A stretch of DNA of 64,000 bases from JAFGXT01 sp963677165 (GTDB lineage: Bacteria > Verrucomicrobiota > Lentisphaeria > Victivallales > SZUA-371): contig CAXXSX010000002.1 in assembly GCA_963677165.2 (NCBI GenBank), positions 1,364,001-1,428,000 on the forward strand, read 5' to 3'. The position numbers were made by a program, and so were the translations under genes. The notes beneath the pieces are model-generated. The model was not told the origin of the DNA. It saw nothing but the letters and a program-made list of their open reading frames with translations, and made no database searches. This document shows positions 8,454 to 17,213 of the stretch, one piece after another. Position 1 is the stretch's first letter. The number at the start of each line of letters is the position of its first letter.

Positions 8454-9539
8454 TTATTTCAATTTGGAGGTTACGTCTTCAACCTGCATTGGAGTTTCTA
8501 CAGTTAATTTGATGATATCTTTCGCATTCAGATCACATTTTTTCAAGTCCACCATTCTGGTAGACGCGTTGTTGTGCGAGCGATAGTAGTATTTCAAATT
8601 TGCCTGATCTGAAACACTTGTCCATTCAGTACTTTCATTGTCTTCCGAATTTTTATTGGGAAGAATTACTCCTATCGGGATATCAAAGTTGTTAAGAATG
8701 TGAAACGCTTGATATACAGTATCCAACGCGGTTTTCTGCTTGTCGGCAAATACCGAATAAAAAGCGGCACGGATAAATCTTGACGGCGGGGTAAAATCTC
8801 CCGGCAAACCAAGCATTCCAGAGCCTTGTCCGAAAGGCAGCAGTTTCATTTTTCCAAACTGCATTTCTTTGATGTTATCAGGAGTAATATTCACGTAGTT
8901 GGCAAGGTTCGTCAAATGCCAGTCAAAAGTCGGAGCATTTGTCAGGGTGCCGATGGGGTTATCATAGATATGGAGTTTTCCGCCGATATATTCTATAACG
9001 ATTGATTTACCAGTTGAATCGGAAATTAGTTGGTGCAACGGCATGAATGCGTTTACCGGAGGATACTTTGCTGATACAACCCGGATTTTCTTCAGTCCTT
9101 TTTTGACATCATCAATAGAGCCGCAGTTTGTCAGGAGCCAGGAGTTTAACTGCCAGCCGGTCATTGTTTTGTTGGCATCAGTTGGAGTGAATTCCTGAAA
9201 TTTGCTGTATTGCGGAAAATAAAATGACCCTACTGACAATCCTTTTTCGTTCATTCCGTCCACAAGATATGGAGAGCCGTAAAAATTCAGGCCGACAACT
9301 GCGTATTTAGATGTCCATTTCATTCCTGAAACATTTTTCTGTGGGGTCAGGCCAATGTATTTATATCCGCGCGGGACAACAATCACTTCTGACTGTAAAT
9401 CCATCCCGAATTCCATTGTTCTGCCTCTGATGACAGCTCCGTCCTGAGATTGCAATGTAATTCCGGTACAAGCCATTGCGTTTGCGCCAGTGATAAGTAG
9501 TGCGGAGATTCCAATTCCAAGTTTTACAAAGAGATTCAT
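8454..9539 (-). CDS. Exported Ntn hydrolase of the penicillin V acylase / bile salt hydrolase family
   Basis: 361 residues from the ATG at 9539, which has an AAGGA ribosome binding site; longer in-frame extensions lack one. A signal peptide (1-23, ending NAMA) places Cys24 at the new N-terminus, as required for the catalytic Cys of linear-amide C-N hydrolases. The following RGRTMEFG, GMNEKGLSVG, LTNAPTFDWH and PPSRFIRAAF segments match the conserved Arg, Asn and Arg positions of this family. It would act in the periplasm on amide substrates such as conjugated bile salts, penicillin V or N-acyl-homoserine lactones; the choice cannot be made from sequence. Amide hydrolysis is well supported. 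Confidence 0.88.
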   Translation of the reverse strand: MNLFVKLGIGISALLITGANAMACTGITLQSQDGAVIRGRTMEFGMDLQSEVIVVPRGYKYIGLTPQKNVSGMKWTSKYAVVGLNFYGSPYLVDGMNEKGLSVGSFYFPQYSKFQEFTPTDANKTMTGWQLNSWLLTNCGSIDDVKKGLKKIRVVSAKYPPVNAFMPLHQLISDSTGKSIVIEYIGGKLHIYDNPIGTLTNAPTFDWHLTNLANYVNITPDNIKEMQFGKMKLLPFGQGSGMLGLPGDFTPPSRFIRAAFYSVFADKQKTALDTVYQAFHILNNFDIPIGVILPNKNSEDNESTEWTSVSDQANLKYYYRSHNNASTRMVDLKKCDLNAKDIIKLTVETPMQVEDVTSKLK

Positions 9540-9710
9540 TTGTTGATCCTTAATGTTAGTTGCGTGGCTTTGATTTGTACTATATATAGCAATCCCGTTT
9601 CGTTTCAAGTTCTGTTTGAAACAAACATTACAATTACAAACAAATCCTAACCAATTTCTATCTATGATTGAGCAATAAGGGGAGACAGACGAACCTGTCG
9701 CGTTCAGAAT

Positions 9711-9738
9711 TTGTTTCTTTGCGAATTTCTGATATAAT
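9711..9738 (+). promoter_or_regulatory. Candidate promoter for the 9831 gene
   Basis: TTGTTT (9711-9716), a 16-bp spacer and a perfect TATAAT (9733-9738), about 92 bp before the start codon, in the region divergent from the Ntn hydrolase. Confidence 0.4.
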
Positions 9739-9830
9739 ACATACAAAATATTAGTTTTTTCTTGAGTTTGTAAAAGATGGGAGCTTCGATAAGAGTTTTT
9801 ACTGCGTTTATACAAAGGAACAATTTTGAA

Positions 9831-10976
9831 ATGTTCACTATTTTAAAAATAAAAAAGCTGTTGTCCTCAGGATTACTTTTAACTTTATTTTACTGCATAA
9901 TCTGCTGTGCCGATTCTGTCGATGTAAAGACGACAAATCTGGAAACATTAAAAGCTGAAATTGAAAAGAAAATAGAAGACTATAAACAAACCAGGGAAAA
10001 AATACACTCAAAGTTTCCTTCCCGTCTTTTAACAAAATTTGAGATGAAAGAAAGAATCTACGCCATGTTTGGCGATTTTTTCAGGGACCCTAAGAAATAT
10101 AATAGTTTTTCTCGATCTCTTACAAAAGATCAGCACAAAGAATTTCGTTCTTTTCGCGAATTGTTCGGGAAGAAGATATTGTACAAGGCGTTCTCTGCCA
10201 GTGAAATAGTCCAGATGATGAAAATATTGAAGGCTGATTTTCCTGATGGGAAAAATATTTCCGCATTAACCCGCTTATATACAATGTTTACAGTTAAACC
10301 ATCAGGCTCAGATATTAATAAATGTAAGGAATTGCAAAAAAAGCTGAACATCACTGAAGACTTTATCGATTATCTGAAATGCACAAGATTTCAGGACCTG
10401 TATCAATTTTACTATGCAATTATCAGGACAGAAAATTATCCTCTCCGCATGAAGAAAAGAGAGATCACTCGTTTATTAAATAAACTGTTGCAATCCAGTA
10501 AAAACGATGGAAATCGGGACGTTCAAAAGGAAATGGACTCTTATTATAGAAATTCTCTTAAAGTTTTTGGGGAAACTCCTCAGAGAAGAGCAATGGCTTT
10601 CAGGTATTATTACTGCTTAAAATTATTTTCTGATTCCGTGCAGGATCCTCAGAAAAGCAAGACGATTAAAAAAGTTCTACAGGAAAGCAAATTAATGCGT
10701 AAAGCGGTCCTTTCCCTATTGATTGCCGGGCCATGGTGCAATAGACACATGACTCACTACGTGAAAAAATATGACCAGAAGCTGGATTATAATAACTTTG
10801 ATAAATATTGGCCCGTACTCCAGGAAATGAGTAAAACACTTATACAGGAAGTCTTTCGCCGAATGAAGAAGGAATATCTTGAAAAATGTCCTGTTGCAGT
10901 CAGAAAAGATTCAGAACTGGCAGGACAATGCTTTATCGAGTGTTTTTTCGGAATTTCCTTTGAGCCAAACAACTAG
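9831..10976 (+). CDS. Exported protein of unknown function
   Basis: 381 residues from the ATG at 9831, chosen for its AAAGGA ribosome binding site (an upstream in-frame start has none). The N-terminus is a signal sequence (ILKIKKLLSSGLLLTLFYCIICC), possibly a lipoprotein signal because two cysteines end the hydrophobic stretch. The rest is highly charged and mostly helical, rich in Lys, with a coiled-coil-like segment at about 35-60. No family was recognised. A/T-rich codon use compared with neighbours to the right suggests weak selection or acquisition. Divergent from the Ntn hydrolase. Confidence 0.6.
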   Translation: MFTILKIKKLLSSGLLLTLFYCIICCADSVDVKTTNLETLKAEIEKKIEDYKQTREKIHSKFPSRLLTKFEMKERIYAMFGDFFRDPKKYNSFSRSLTKDQHKEFRSFRELFGKKILYKAFSASEIVQMMKILKADFPDGKNISALTRLYTMFTVKPSGSDINKCKELQKKLNITEDFIDYLKCTRFQDLYQFYYAIIRTENYPLRMKKREITRLLNKLLQSSKNDGNRDVQKEMDSYYRNSLKVFGETPQRRAMAFRYYYCLKLFSDSVQDPQKSKTIKKVLQESKLMRKAVLSLLIAGPWCNRHMTHYVKKYDQKLDYNNFDKYWPVLQEMSKTLIQEVFRRMKKEYLEKCPVAVRKDSELAGQCFIECFFGISFEPNN

Positions 10977-11082
10977 GAAAAAGAGATTACTGATATAATA
11001 ATTTCAACAGGGTTTCAGGGCTAAAATAAGAAAGCTTTGATTACGGAATGCTTTATGAAGTCTCTAAAAATGGTCAAAGATC

Positions 11083-11520
11083 GTGAATAGAAAATCACTT
11101 GAAATAGTTATTTCAGGAGTTTTACTTCTTCTTATAATCTTTGTCTCTTTTACGTGTTGGTGGAGTTTCATTTTCTTGAAAAATATACCAAATAATGAAG
11201 AACACAATTTCTGTATTCAATATACGAAGAAATTAAACGCAATTATTACCAGTAAGAGTTCTCATGTTGAAAAAGAATATTCCGCCATATACAGGCATAA
11301 GTTTCATGCAGCGAAATGGAATTGGAAAAATAATACTTGTTGTTTATATATAGGTTGTGACCACGCATATAAGAATTTACATGAGGTAATCGAAGAAATT
11401 AAAAAAAATTGGGATTTTCTGCAAGACAAAAAAATAAAAGTTTCCCTGAATTTTTATTATAACGATATGAAGTCTAATAGCAGGGTTACTTTCTTTACAG
11501 ATTCTTTTTCTATTGAATAA
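11083..11520 (+). CDS. Small membrane-anchored protein of unknown function
   Basis: 145 residues from a GTG start. One N-terminal transmembrane helix (about 9-33, ISGVLLLLIIFVSFTCWW) is followed by a charged extracytoplasmic domain of about 110 residues with no recognisable motif. The gene is A/T-rich like the preceding unknown gene, which ends 106 bp upstream. The ribosome binding site is poor. It converges on the sulfatase gene across a shared hairpin. Confidence 0.5.
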   Translation: MNRKSLEIVISGVLLLLIIFVSFTCWWSFIFLKNIPNNEEHNFCIQYTKKLNAIITSKSSHVEKEYSAIYRHKFHAAKWNWKNNTCCLYIGCDHAYKNLHEVIEEIKKNWDFLQDKKIKVSLNFYYNDMKSNSRVTFFTDSFSIE

Positions 11521-11528
11521 AAAACACT

Positions 11529-11557
11529 AAGCTCGGAAGCTTTTTACCTCCGAGCTT
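11529..11557 (-). terminator. Terminator between convergent genes
   Basis: 9-bp perfect stem AAGCTCGGA/TCCGAGCTT with an 11-nt loop. Read on the minus strand it is followed by AGTGTTTTTT, so it best serves the sulfatase gene; it may also stop the opposing small gene. Confidence 0.75.
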
Positions 11558-11562
11558 ATAAA

Positions 11563-12924
11563 TTATGGCAGCGGGATTTCGTTTTTCAGGCAGAATTCTT
11601 TATCTTCTGTTGAACTGATTGGCTTTTCGGGACTTGTTCCACTGGAGTCCGTAACAATTGCCTGAGGGACACAATGGGCTCCGGGCATGCCGAACAGCGC
11701 CGGATCATTGGTTTCACGCATCCAGCGGTCGAGTCTGCCGCGCAGGTCTTCAAGAACACTGGACATATCTTCATTATCGATCAGATTGTTGGTTTCGTTC
11801 GGGTCGAACACCATGTCGTAAAGTTCTTCCTTGCACAGAGCGCTGTTTTGCCAGCTATACTTCATCCATAACGTTTTTGAGTGTCCGTTGTCACAGTTCG
11901 GCATGACCGGGGTTTCACGTTTAAGCCAGCGACGACCGTATTTATAACGTTCGGTACGCACACAGCGCCATGGTTCGTAAGCGGCGTGATAATTCACTTC
12001 CGCGAAGACTTCATTGCGAACGCTTTCGGCTTTGCCGTCGATCAACGGCATGAAGGAAACTCCTTGAAGACGTTCCGGTGCTGGAATTCCGAGATATTCA
12101 CAAATGGTCGGGAATACATCTACATGTGAAACCATGGAGTTAATAACTTTACCGCCGGAAAATCCTTTGGGGCCGCGCATCATCAGAAGAACGCCGATAC
12201 CGGGATCATACATATTGCATTTTGCCCGCGGGAAAGCAATGCCGTGGTCAGTGGTAATGATCACCAGGGTATTGTCTGCCAGTCCGGTATCTTCAAGGGA
12301 TTTAAGGATTTTTCCTACACCTTGGTCGTAGTTATTCGCGCTGGTATTGAAGTCTGCCATATCCTCGCGGGTTTCCGGGGTATCCGGCAGCCAGGCTGGA
12401 GCTTTCGTGTAATCTGGATTATCTTCCGGTGCATGTGGCGGAAATGCGCGATGGGTTTCATTTGTTCCGATGGAGATAAAAAATGGTTTATTATCAGCTC
12501 TTCGTGATTGGAAAAATTCATTAGCCGGAGCAGTCAGATCTTCAATGTTCTTGGATTTAAATGGGAGAATTTGATCATAACCAATATTTTCTACATTGTT
12601 TTCCGGAATGATATGCTGCATTCCCAGCAGAAATGATTCATATCCGGCCGATTTGAGCGTATGAGTAATATGCTTTGAGTAGTCCGGCATCTCAAAACCG
12701 CGGTGCGCTAAACCGTACATGCCGCAACTGTGGGCATATTCTCCTGTCAGCAATGCGGCGCGGCTGGGCGAACAGGTCGGGTTCGCGGTAAAGCATTGAC
12801 GAAATACAATGCCTTCCTCCGCGAAACGCTGAAGATTTGGCGTTCGTGCGTTATGTCCGTAAGGAGAAATACAGCGTCCGGTATCATGCGAGTGCAGATA
12901 AACAATGTTTGGTGTTGAGGTCAT
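11563..12924 (-). CDS. Cys-type sulfatase (heparan N-sulfatase-like)
   Basis: 453 residues from the ATG at 12924 (CAGGAAT ribosome binding site). The sulfatase signature CSPSRAALLTG starts at Cys51, the residue that a formylglycine-generating enzyme must convert. Metal-binding residues are in the unusual first motif LHSHDTGR and in ITTDHGIAFPRAK. This HDTGR variant resembles the SGSH-like branch of family S1. No signal peptide is visible, so the enzyme is predicted cytoplasmic, acting on imported sulfated sugars. It is transcribed divergently from an AraC-type regulator, the likely controller. No formylglycine-generating enzyme is encoded in the window. Confidence 0.9.
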   Translation of the reverse strand: MTSTPNIVYLHSHDTGRCISPYGHNARTPNLQRFAEEGIVFRQCFTANPTCSPSRAALLTGEYAHSCGMYGLAHRGFEMPDYSKHITHTLKSAGYESFLLGMQHIIPENNVENIGYDQILPFKSKNIEDLTAPANEFFQSRRADNKPFFISIGTNETHRAFPPHAPEDNPDYTKAPAWLPDTPETREDMADFNTSANNYDQGVGKILKSLEDTGLADNTLVIITTDHGIAFPRAKCNMYDPGIGVLLMMRGPKGFSGGKVINSMVSHVDVFPTICEYLGIPAPERLQGVSFMPLIDGKAESVRNEVFAEVNYHAAYEPWRCVRTERYKYGRRWLKRETPVMPNCDNGHSKTLWMKYSWQNSALCKEELYDMVFDPNETNNLIDNEDMSSVLEDLRGRLDRWMRETNDPALFGMPGAHCVPQAIVTDSSGTSPEKPISSTEDKEFCLKNEIPLP

Positions 12925-12950
12925 TGTTATATTCCTGTGTTTTTTTTGAA

Positions 12951-12979
12951 TTGACAATTATGGTAATTATAGCTATAGT
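12951..12979 (+). promoter_or_regulatory. Promoter of the AraC gene within a direct-repeat region
   Basis: TTGACA (12951-12956), 17 bp, TATAGT (12974-12979). The -35 box lies in a 17-bp sequence, TGAATTGACAATTATGG (12947-12963), repeated exactly at 13011-13027 across the possible start codons of the regulator gene. The repeat may be a regulator binding site. Confidence 0.6.
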
Positions 12980-13002
12980 TGTTTAAACAGTAAATGATAT
13001 AA

Positions 13003-13881
13003 ATGGCAAATGAATTGACAATTATGGCAAAAGAGCGAAAAGTCGAAGATTATTTCGTTTTAGAAAGCAACATGCATTGTCTGCTGCTCGACGGGAAACC
13101 GTATAACCATGTTTCCTGCGGCATCTTGACGGTAAAGCATACGCTTCCCCGATATGTTCAGGAGCATTCCTTGCCGTATATGACCTATAATACAGTTTTT
13201 GCAGGAAAAGGTCAGTTAGAATATTATGGAAAGCACTATGAATTGTCACCGGGATTTTCATTTATACGCTATGCCGGAGAAAGGTTTACGATTTGCCGAA
13301 CTGCGGATTATGTTGAATTTGCCATTGCGTTACCAGCGGATTTTGGGGCGCTACTGAAAAAATATCACGCTCCCAAACCACTTTGTGCGTTATATCCATT
13401 GACTGCGGAAAATCTGGAGAAAAAGCGTTTTTTTTATGATGCGATCAGAAAAACCCATCAGCGGGAGGCGATGCTTTCTGCAACAGAAATGTTTCATTAT
13501 ATCGTCAGCGAACACTATGAGAACGATCTTCAGGAAGAGACCCCGGCAGAAGCGTTTACCGAAAAAGCGTCCAGGCTCCTTAGAAAACATTTATATTCAG
13601 TTAGTCCTACCGAAAAAGCTGCGGCAGAACTTGGGATGGGCTATGAATCGTTTCGAAAGAAATTCAAGGCATCCGCGGGAATATCTCCAGGACAATATGT
13701 GGTAAAACACAAGTTCAGCCAGAGTCTGACAATGTTGTTTAACGGACGCCGGATTGATGATATAGCTGAAGCTTTGGGATATGCGGAAACTCCGGTGTTT
13801 TCGCGGCAATTCAAGAAAATCTACGGCATGTCTCCGGCGCAATATCGCAGGGTTGCCGATCCATATGACGGATTTAAATAA
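13003..13881 (+). CDS. AraC-family transcriptional regulator
   Basis: Up to 292 residues. N-terminal cupin-like sensor domain (about 25-110) and C-terminal AraC HTH pair (about 190-285): EKAAAELGMGYESFRKKFKA for the first helix-turn-helix and IDDIAEALGYAETPVFSRQF for the second, ending YGMSPAQYRR. Neither ATG at 13003 nor the in-frame ATG at 13024 has a clear ribosome binding site; the second would give 285 residues and place the direct repeat in the leader. Divergent from the sulfatase, which it probably controls in response to a sugar ligand. Confidence 0.9.
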   Translation: MANELTIMAKERKVEDYFVLESNMHCLLLDGKPYNHVSCGILTVKHTLPRYVQEHSLPYMTYNTVFAGKGQLEYYGKHYELSPGFSFIRYAGERFTICRTADYVEFAIALPADFGALLKKYHAPKPLCALYPLTAENLEKKRFFYDAIRKTHQREAMLSATEMFHYIVSEHYENDLQEETPAEAFTEKASRLLRKHLYSVSPTEKAAAELGMGYESFRKKFKASAGISPGQYVVKHKFSQSLTMLFNGRRIDDIAEALGYAETPVFSRQFKKIYGMSPAQYRRVADPYDGFK

Positions 13882-13884
13882 CCG

Positions 13885-13936
13885 TTATTTATCCGTCGTT
13901 TTGGTGTTTTGAACTCAGGATGTGTCGGATAAATAA
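13885..13936. terminator. Inverted repeat between convergent genes
   Basis: 11-bp perfect arms TTATTTATCCG and CGGATAAATAA separated by 30 bp, located between the stops of the AraC gene and the permease gene. Probably a bidirectional transcription stop, although there is no long U-tract. Confidence 0.45.
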
Positions 13937-13959
13937 GTAAATATCGCTTTTTGCTTGTG

Positions 13960-15288
13960 TTAGCGCAACAGGAAATATCTCACATAAAGGTATCCGCTGG
14001 AGATCAGCAAACTGATAAACATCATCGGAAAACCAAATTTGGTAAACTTCCAGAAAGACAAAGGATATTTATTTCTTCTGGCAATCTGCGCAATGACTAC
14101 ATTTGCGGAAGCACCAATCAAGGAACCGTTACCGCCCAGGCACGCACCTAGGGCCAAGGCCCAGACCAGCGGAGCCTCAATCTGCATTTTAATCAATTCT
14201 TCCGAACCTTCAAGTCCCATATTTTGGGCAAATACCGGAATGATGGAATTGATCAATGGAATCATTGCGATTACCAGGGGAATATTATCAACGATCGCAG
14301 AGAAAAACGCGCTGAACCACAACACAACAATTACTGTCAGCAAAAGGTTTCCCTGGGTTAGTTTCAGGATTCCCTGTCCGAGCAGTTCGAATACGCCATT
14401 GACTTCAAGAGCTCCGATCAGCATAAACAGTCCGGCAAAAAACAATATTGTTCCCCATTCAACCTTCTCCAGGACGTGATGAACTTCCTTCCCGCATACC
14501 AGCGTCATAATCAACCCACCGCACAAAGCAATAATCCCCGGTTCAACTTGCAACGCATGGCTGGAAAAGAAACCAACAAGAACCAGAGAGAAGACCACAA
14601 TGGCGCGTTTGAGATTTCGAGGATCGATAATGGCTTTTTCCGGTTTCGTTTTTGCAATTCTTACAAGTGCGGATTCAGAGCTTTTCATCTGTTTTTTCAT
14701 CAGGAAAAAAACGATAGGAATTGATATAATCATAATGATCAGCACCGGCGGGCCAAGATTGATGATAAAAGAATTAAAGCTGTATCCGCAGCGGGAACCG
14801 ATAAGAATGTTCGGAGGATCTCCTACAAGAGTTGCCGTTCCGCCAATATTTGAAAATATCGCTTCCAGCGCGAGAATCGGCAACGCCGGAATTTCGAGAA
14901 TCTGAGCAATCAGAATCGTAATCGGGGCAATCAGAATCACAGTTGTCACATTGTCGAGAAATGCGGAAAGAATTGCAGTCACGATCAGGAATGCCACCAG
15001 AATCACCATGGCATTTCCCTTTGCCTTGCGGGCAATTTTAACGGCGATCCATTCAAACACCCCGGTCGTAGCCAGGATATCTACAATCATCATCATACCG
15101 ATCAGCAGAGCAATCACATTAAGGTCAACCTTGTTGAGTAATTCTTCAAAAGGAGCGGCATGGAAAAAGATCACGGCGGCGGCGCCGAATAGAGCCGCGA
15201 TCGTTTTGTCTATCTTTTCGGTTGCAATAAAAAAATAAGTTATAAAAAAGATGATAACTACCGGAATCATATGATGTGCAGTTTCCAT
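13960..15288 (-). CDS. ArsB/NhaD-type (IT superfamily) permease, copy 1
   Basis: 442 residues from the ATG at 15288, preceded by AGGAGG. An inner-membrane protein with about 11-12 predicted helices. It has the family's two Asp-Asn helix hairpins, FLDNVTTVILIAP and IVDNIPLVIAMIP, and the loops GDPPNILIG and GGNGSLIGASANVV that line the substrate site in ion-transporter superfamily members. Candidate substrates are sodium/proton or an anion; sequence alone does not decide. It is the third gene of a module with a CBS protein and a PTS EIIA-CBS protein, which presumably gate it. A close copy lies at 17214-18548. Confidence 0.85.
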   Translation of the reverse strand: METAHHMIPVVIIFFITYFFIATEKIDKTIAALFGAAAVIFFHAAPFEELLNKVDLNVIALLIGMMMIVDILATTGVFEWIAVKIARKAKGNAMVILVAFLIVTAILSAFLDNVTTVILIAPITILIAQILEIPALPILALEAIFSNIGGTATLVGDPPNILIGSRCGYSFNSFIINLGPPVLIIMIISIPIVFFLMKKQMKSSESALVRIAKTKPEKAIIDPRNLKRAIVVFSLVLVGFFSSHALQVEPGIIALCGGLIMTLVCGKEVHHVLEKVEWGTILFFAGLFMLIGALEVNGVFELLGQGILKLTQGNLLLTVIVVLWFSAFFSAIVDNIPLVIAMIPLINSIIPVFAQNMGLEGSEELIKMQIEAPLVWALALGACLGGNGSLIGASANVVIAQIARRNKYPLSFWKFTKFGFPMMFISLLISSGYLYVRYFLLR

Positions 15289-15301
15289 ATTATCAGCCTC
15301 C

Positions 15302-16216
15302 TTATATGTTAATGATCCGTTCCAGAACCAGCGGCTGATCAATAACTCCCTGAAGCAGACCGTTCTTGACGATATAAATTTTCGGATATTTTTTCACGGT
15401 TAGGGCAAATACTATTTCCATCAGTGTTCCATCGGGCGGCATGGAGCAGAAATCGGTATTCATCAGGTCAGAGACTTTGGCATTTGACTCTTCAGAAAAA
15501 TATTTTTCAAAAGGATCGAAGTCACTGATAAATGATACACTTTTGAGTTTGGTGAAGAATTCGGGGATACCAAGTTGAAACAGTTGGATCGTAGACACCT
15601 CGCCAACCAGTTTGCTGTCTTGAACCACAGGGGAAGCGACAACTCCGGCATTCGCCATCAGTCTGGTTGCTTCTTTCAGGGGCATTTCCGTATTCAGGAC
15701 AAGTTGCGGAACCCGCATGATGTCAGTCGCGGTAATTGAAATGTCCAGATCGGCATTAGATTGTGCAACCAGGTCGATCACTTCGTGTCCGTTTTCCGCA
15801 TCTCTGATTTTTTTCGCAACATCCGGTTTTGACAGGATTTTAGCAATCAACGACATTGCCTTCAAAGCCATAGTCGGTTTTTTTTCCGGAACGATTATCA
15901 TACAGGCCACATCTATTGGCGCTTTGTCTAAAGAACCGTAGTCCAGCGGTTCGGCAAGCAAAGCCAGACAAATTCCGATACTGTTCATTTCGGGAAAGCG
16001 AGCATGCGGGAATGCAAAGCCTCCGCCAATACCGGTAGGAGATTGTTCTTCACGTTTATTGATGGCGGATAAAATGGCCTCATAATCCAGAGAGGCCTCT
16101 CTGGCAGCCTCACTTTGAACAATGCTTCTGCACATGATTTCAAACAGTGCTTCCTTGCTTTCGGGCTTGACCCGGAGCAGAATCGACTCGGCCGTCAGGT
16201 ATTTATCCAGTTTCAT
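15302..16216 (-). CDS. PTS EIIA (nitrogen/fructose-type) domain fused to CBS pair, copy 1
   Basis: 304 residues. Residues about 1-150 are an EIIA type-2 domain: GIGGGFAFPHARF carries the phosphorylatable His71. Residues about 155-304 hold two CBS motifs (ATDIMRVPQLVLNTEMPLKEA and KVSDLMNTDFCSMPPDGTLM) separated by an insertion. The gene lies 13 bp upstream of the permease, so the encoded protein may couple phosphotransfer state and adenine nucleotide level to transport. Good ribosome binding site (GAGGGTG). Regulation of the permease is inference from gene order. Confidence 0.88.
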   Translation of the reverse strand: MKLDKYLTAESILLRVKPESKEALFEIMCRSIVQSEAAREASLDYEAILSAINKREEQSPTGIGGGFAFPHARFPEMNSIGICLALLAEPLDYGSLDKAPIDVACMIIVPEKKPTMALKAMSLIAKILSKPDVAKKIRDAENGHEVIDLVAQSNADLDISITATDIMRVPQLVLNTEMPLKEATRLMANAGVVASPVVQDSKLVGEVSTIQLFQLGIPEFFTKLKSVSFISDFDPFEKYFSEESNAKVSDLMNTDFCSMPPDGTLMEIVFALTVKKYPKIYIVKNGLLQGVIDQPLVLERIINI

Positions 16217-16243
16217 TGCTTCACCCTCGAATTGATAAGATAT

Positions 16244-16708
16244 TTATTCTTCAGAAGAAAACGAAAAGGCGATAATTTCACTGGCATCCAGCTGTCCTAC
16301 AATCCGGTTGTTTTCATCTACAACGGGAAGTTCCAGCAGGTTTGCGCGCAGCAGTGTCAGGACCGCCTTGTTCAGCGGCATATCTTCGCTGATTTTCGCA
16401 GGATCTTTCGACATCAGTTCCGAAGCAATGGTAGCTTGCATGACCGGAACGTTTCTGACCTTAAGGCTGGTTCCTTCCGCCATTGCCGTCATGGGGAAGA
16501 TATTTTGCAGCATTTCTTTAATGCGGATGACGCCGACCAGCCGATTTTCACTATCGACGACATAGATATTTCTGCAATGCTTCTCTGAGATTCCGGATTT
16601 CAAAACGATAGATATTTCTTCGTTTTCATTGATACATACCGGGAATTCGGTATGAAGGTGGCGCACGTCACTCACCCTGATTGCAGACAGTCTGCTTTCT
16701 TTAAGCAT
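16244..16708 (-). CDS. CBS-pair protein, copy 1
   Basis: 154 residues from the ATG at 16708. Two tandem CBS domains fill the protein: IYVVDSENRLVGVIRIKEML ends the first, LPVVDENNRIVGQLDASEII the second. These pairs bind adenosyl nucleotides. First gene of the three-gene module (27 bp before the EIIA-CBS gene), probably sensing energy state for the permease. The parallel gene at 19504 has the same length and start context, which supports this start over the TTG 15 bp upstream. Confidence 0.88.
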   Translation of the reverse strand: MLKESRLSAIRVSDVRHLHTEFPVCINENEEISIVLKSGISEKHCRNIYVVDSENRLVGVIRIKEMLQNIFPMTAMAEGTSLKVRNVPVMQATIASELMSKDPAKISEDMPLNKAVLTLLRANLLELPVVDENNRIVGQLDASEIIAFSFSSEE

Positions 16709-17074
16709 GTTAATTACCCGCAATTAAAATGTTTTACTGCTAATTAAACCACATAAATTCTCCCCGTAACGCGGGAGACGGCTTACAGCTTTACCATGAA
16801 TCAGTAAAAAAAAGCGACAAATTCAGGTTCAAATTAAAAGGATAATTATTTTAATGGAGCAGGCTGAAAACACCCGGCGTTAAAATCTGCCGGAAGCCCT
16901 TTCCTAAAATGATAGTACATTTTGAATTGAATAATGTCAAAAGCGATCAATAAAATTCAGAGGAGTTTGTATCAAAAAAAATTTTTCCTTGTGTCCGGAG
17001 CCATGCTGTCGATTGTGCCTGAAGTCAGGGGAGTCCCAATGGGAACTCGATAACGCATATGGCGATAAAAAAGT

Positions 17075-17116
17075 GCAGGGCCTGGCGTTTCTGACGTGAA
17101 CGAAACCAGACCCTGC
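17075..17116 (-). terminator. Distal terminator hairpin of module 2
   Basis: On the minus strand GCAGGGTCTGG...CCAGGCCCTGC pairs over about 18 bp with mismatches and is followed by ACTTTTTTATC. It is one of two related hairpins in tandem. Confidence 0.6.
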
Positions 17117-17149
17117 TGGGGGAGGAAATTCTTAGCCACCCGATAAAAT

Positions 17150-17189
17150 GCAGGGCCTGTCTGCGGGCTCGGGTGCAAACAGGTCCTGC
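17150..17189 (-). terminator. Proximal terminator hairpin of module 2
   Basis: On the minus strand GCAGGACCTGT...ACAGGCCCTGC forms the stem and is followed by ATTTTATC, 25 bp after the stop of the copy-2 permease. It shares the arm GCAGGGCCTG with the hairpin just beyond it. Confidence 0.6.
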
Positions 17190-17213
17190 GGGGGGAGGGT
17201 ATTAAATTATTAT

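Larger units (their letters stand above)
16709..17213. other. Intergenic region between the two permease modules
   Basis: 505 bp without a gene. The right-hand part of the copy-1 promoter region should be here; a small hairpin (CTCCCC-GTAAC-GCGGGAG) lies at 16760-16777 in its leader. Two terminator-like hairpins for copy 2 lie at 17075-17189. Nothing else recognised. Confidence 0.6.

Noticed and set aside
16972..17178. 68-codon minus-strand frame between the permease modules
   Set aside because: It is made of the two terminator hairpins and has no ribosome binding site.
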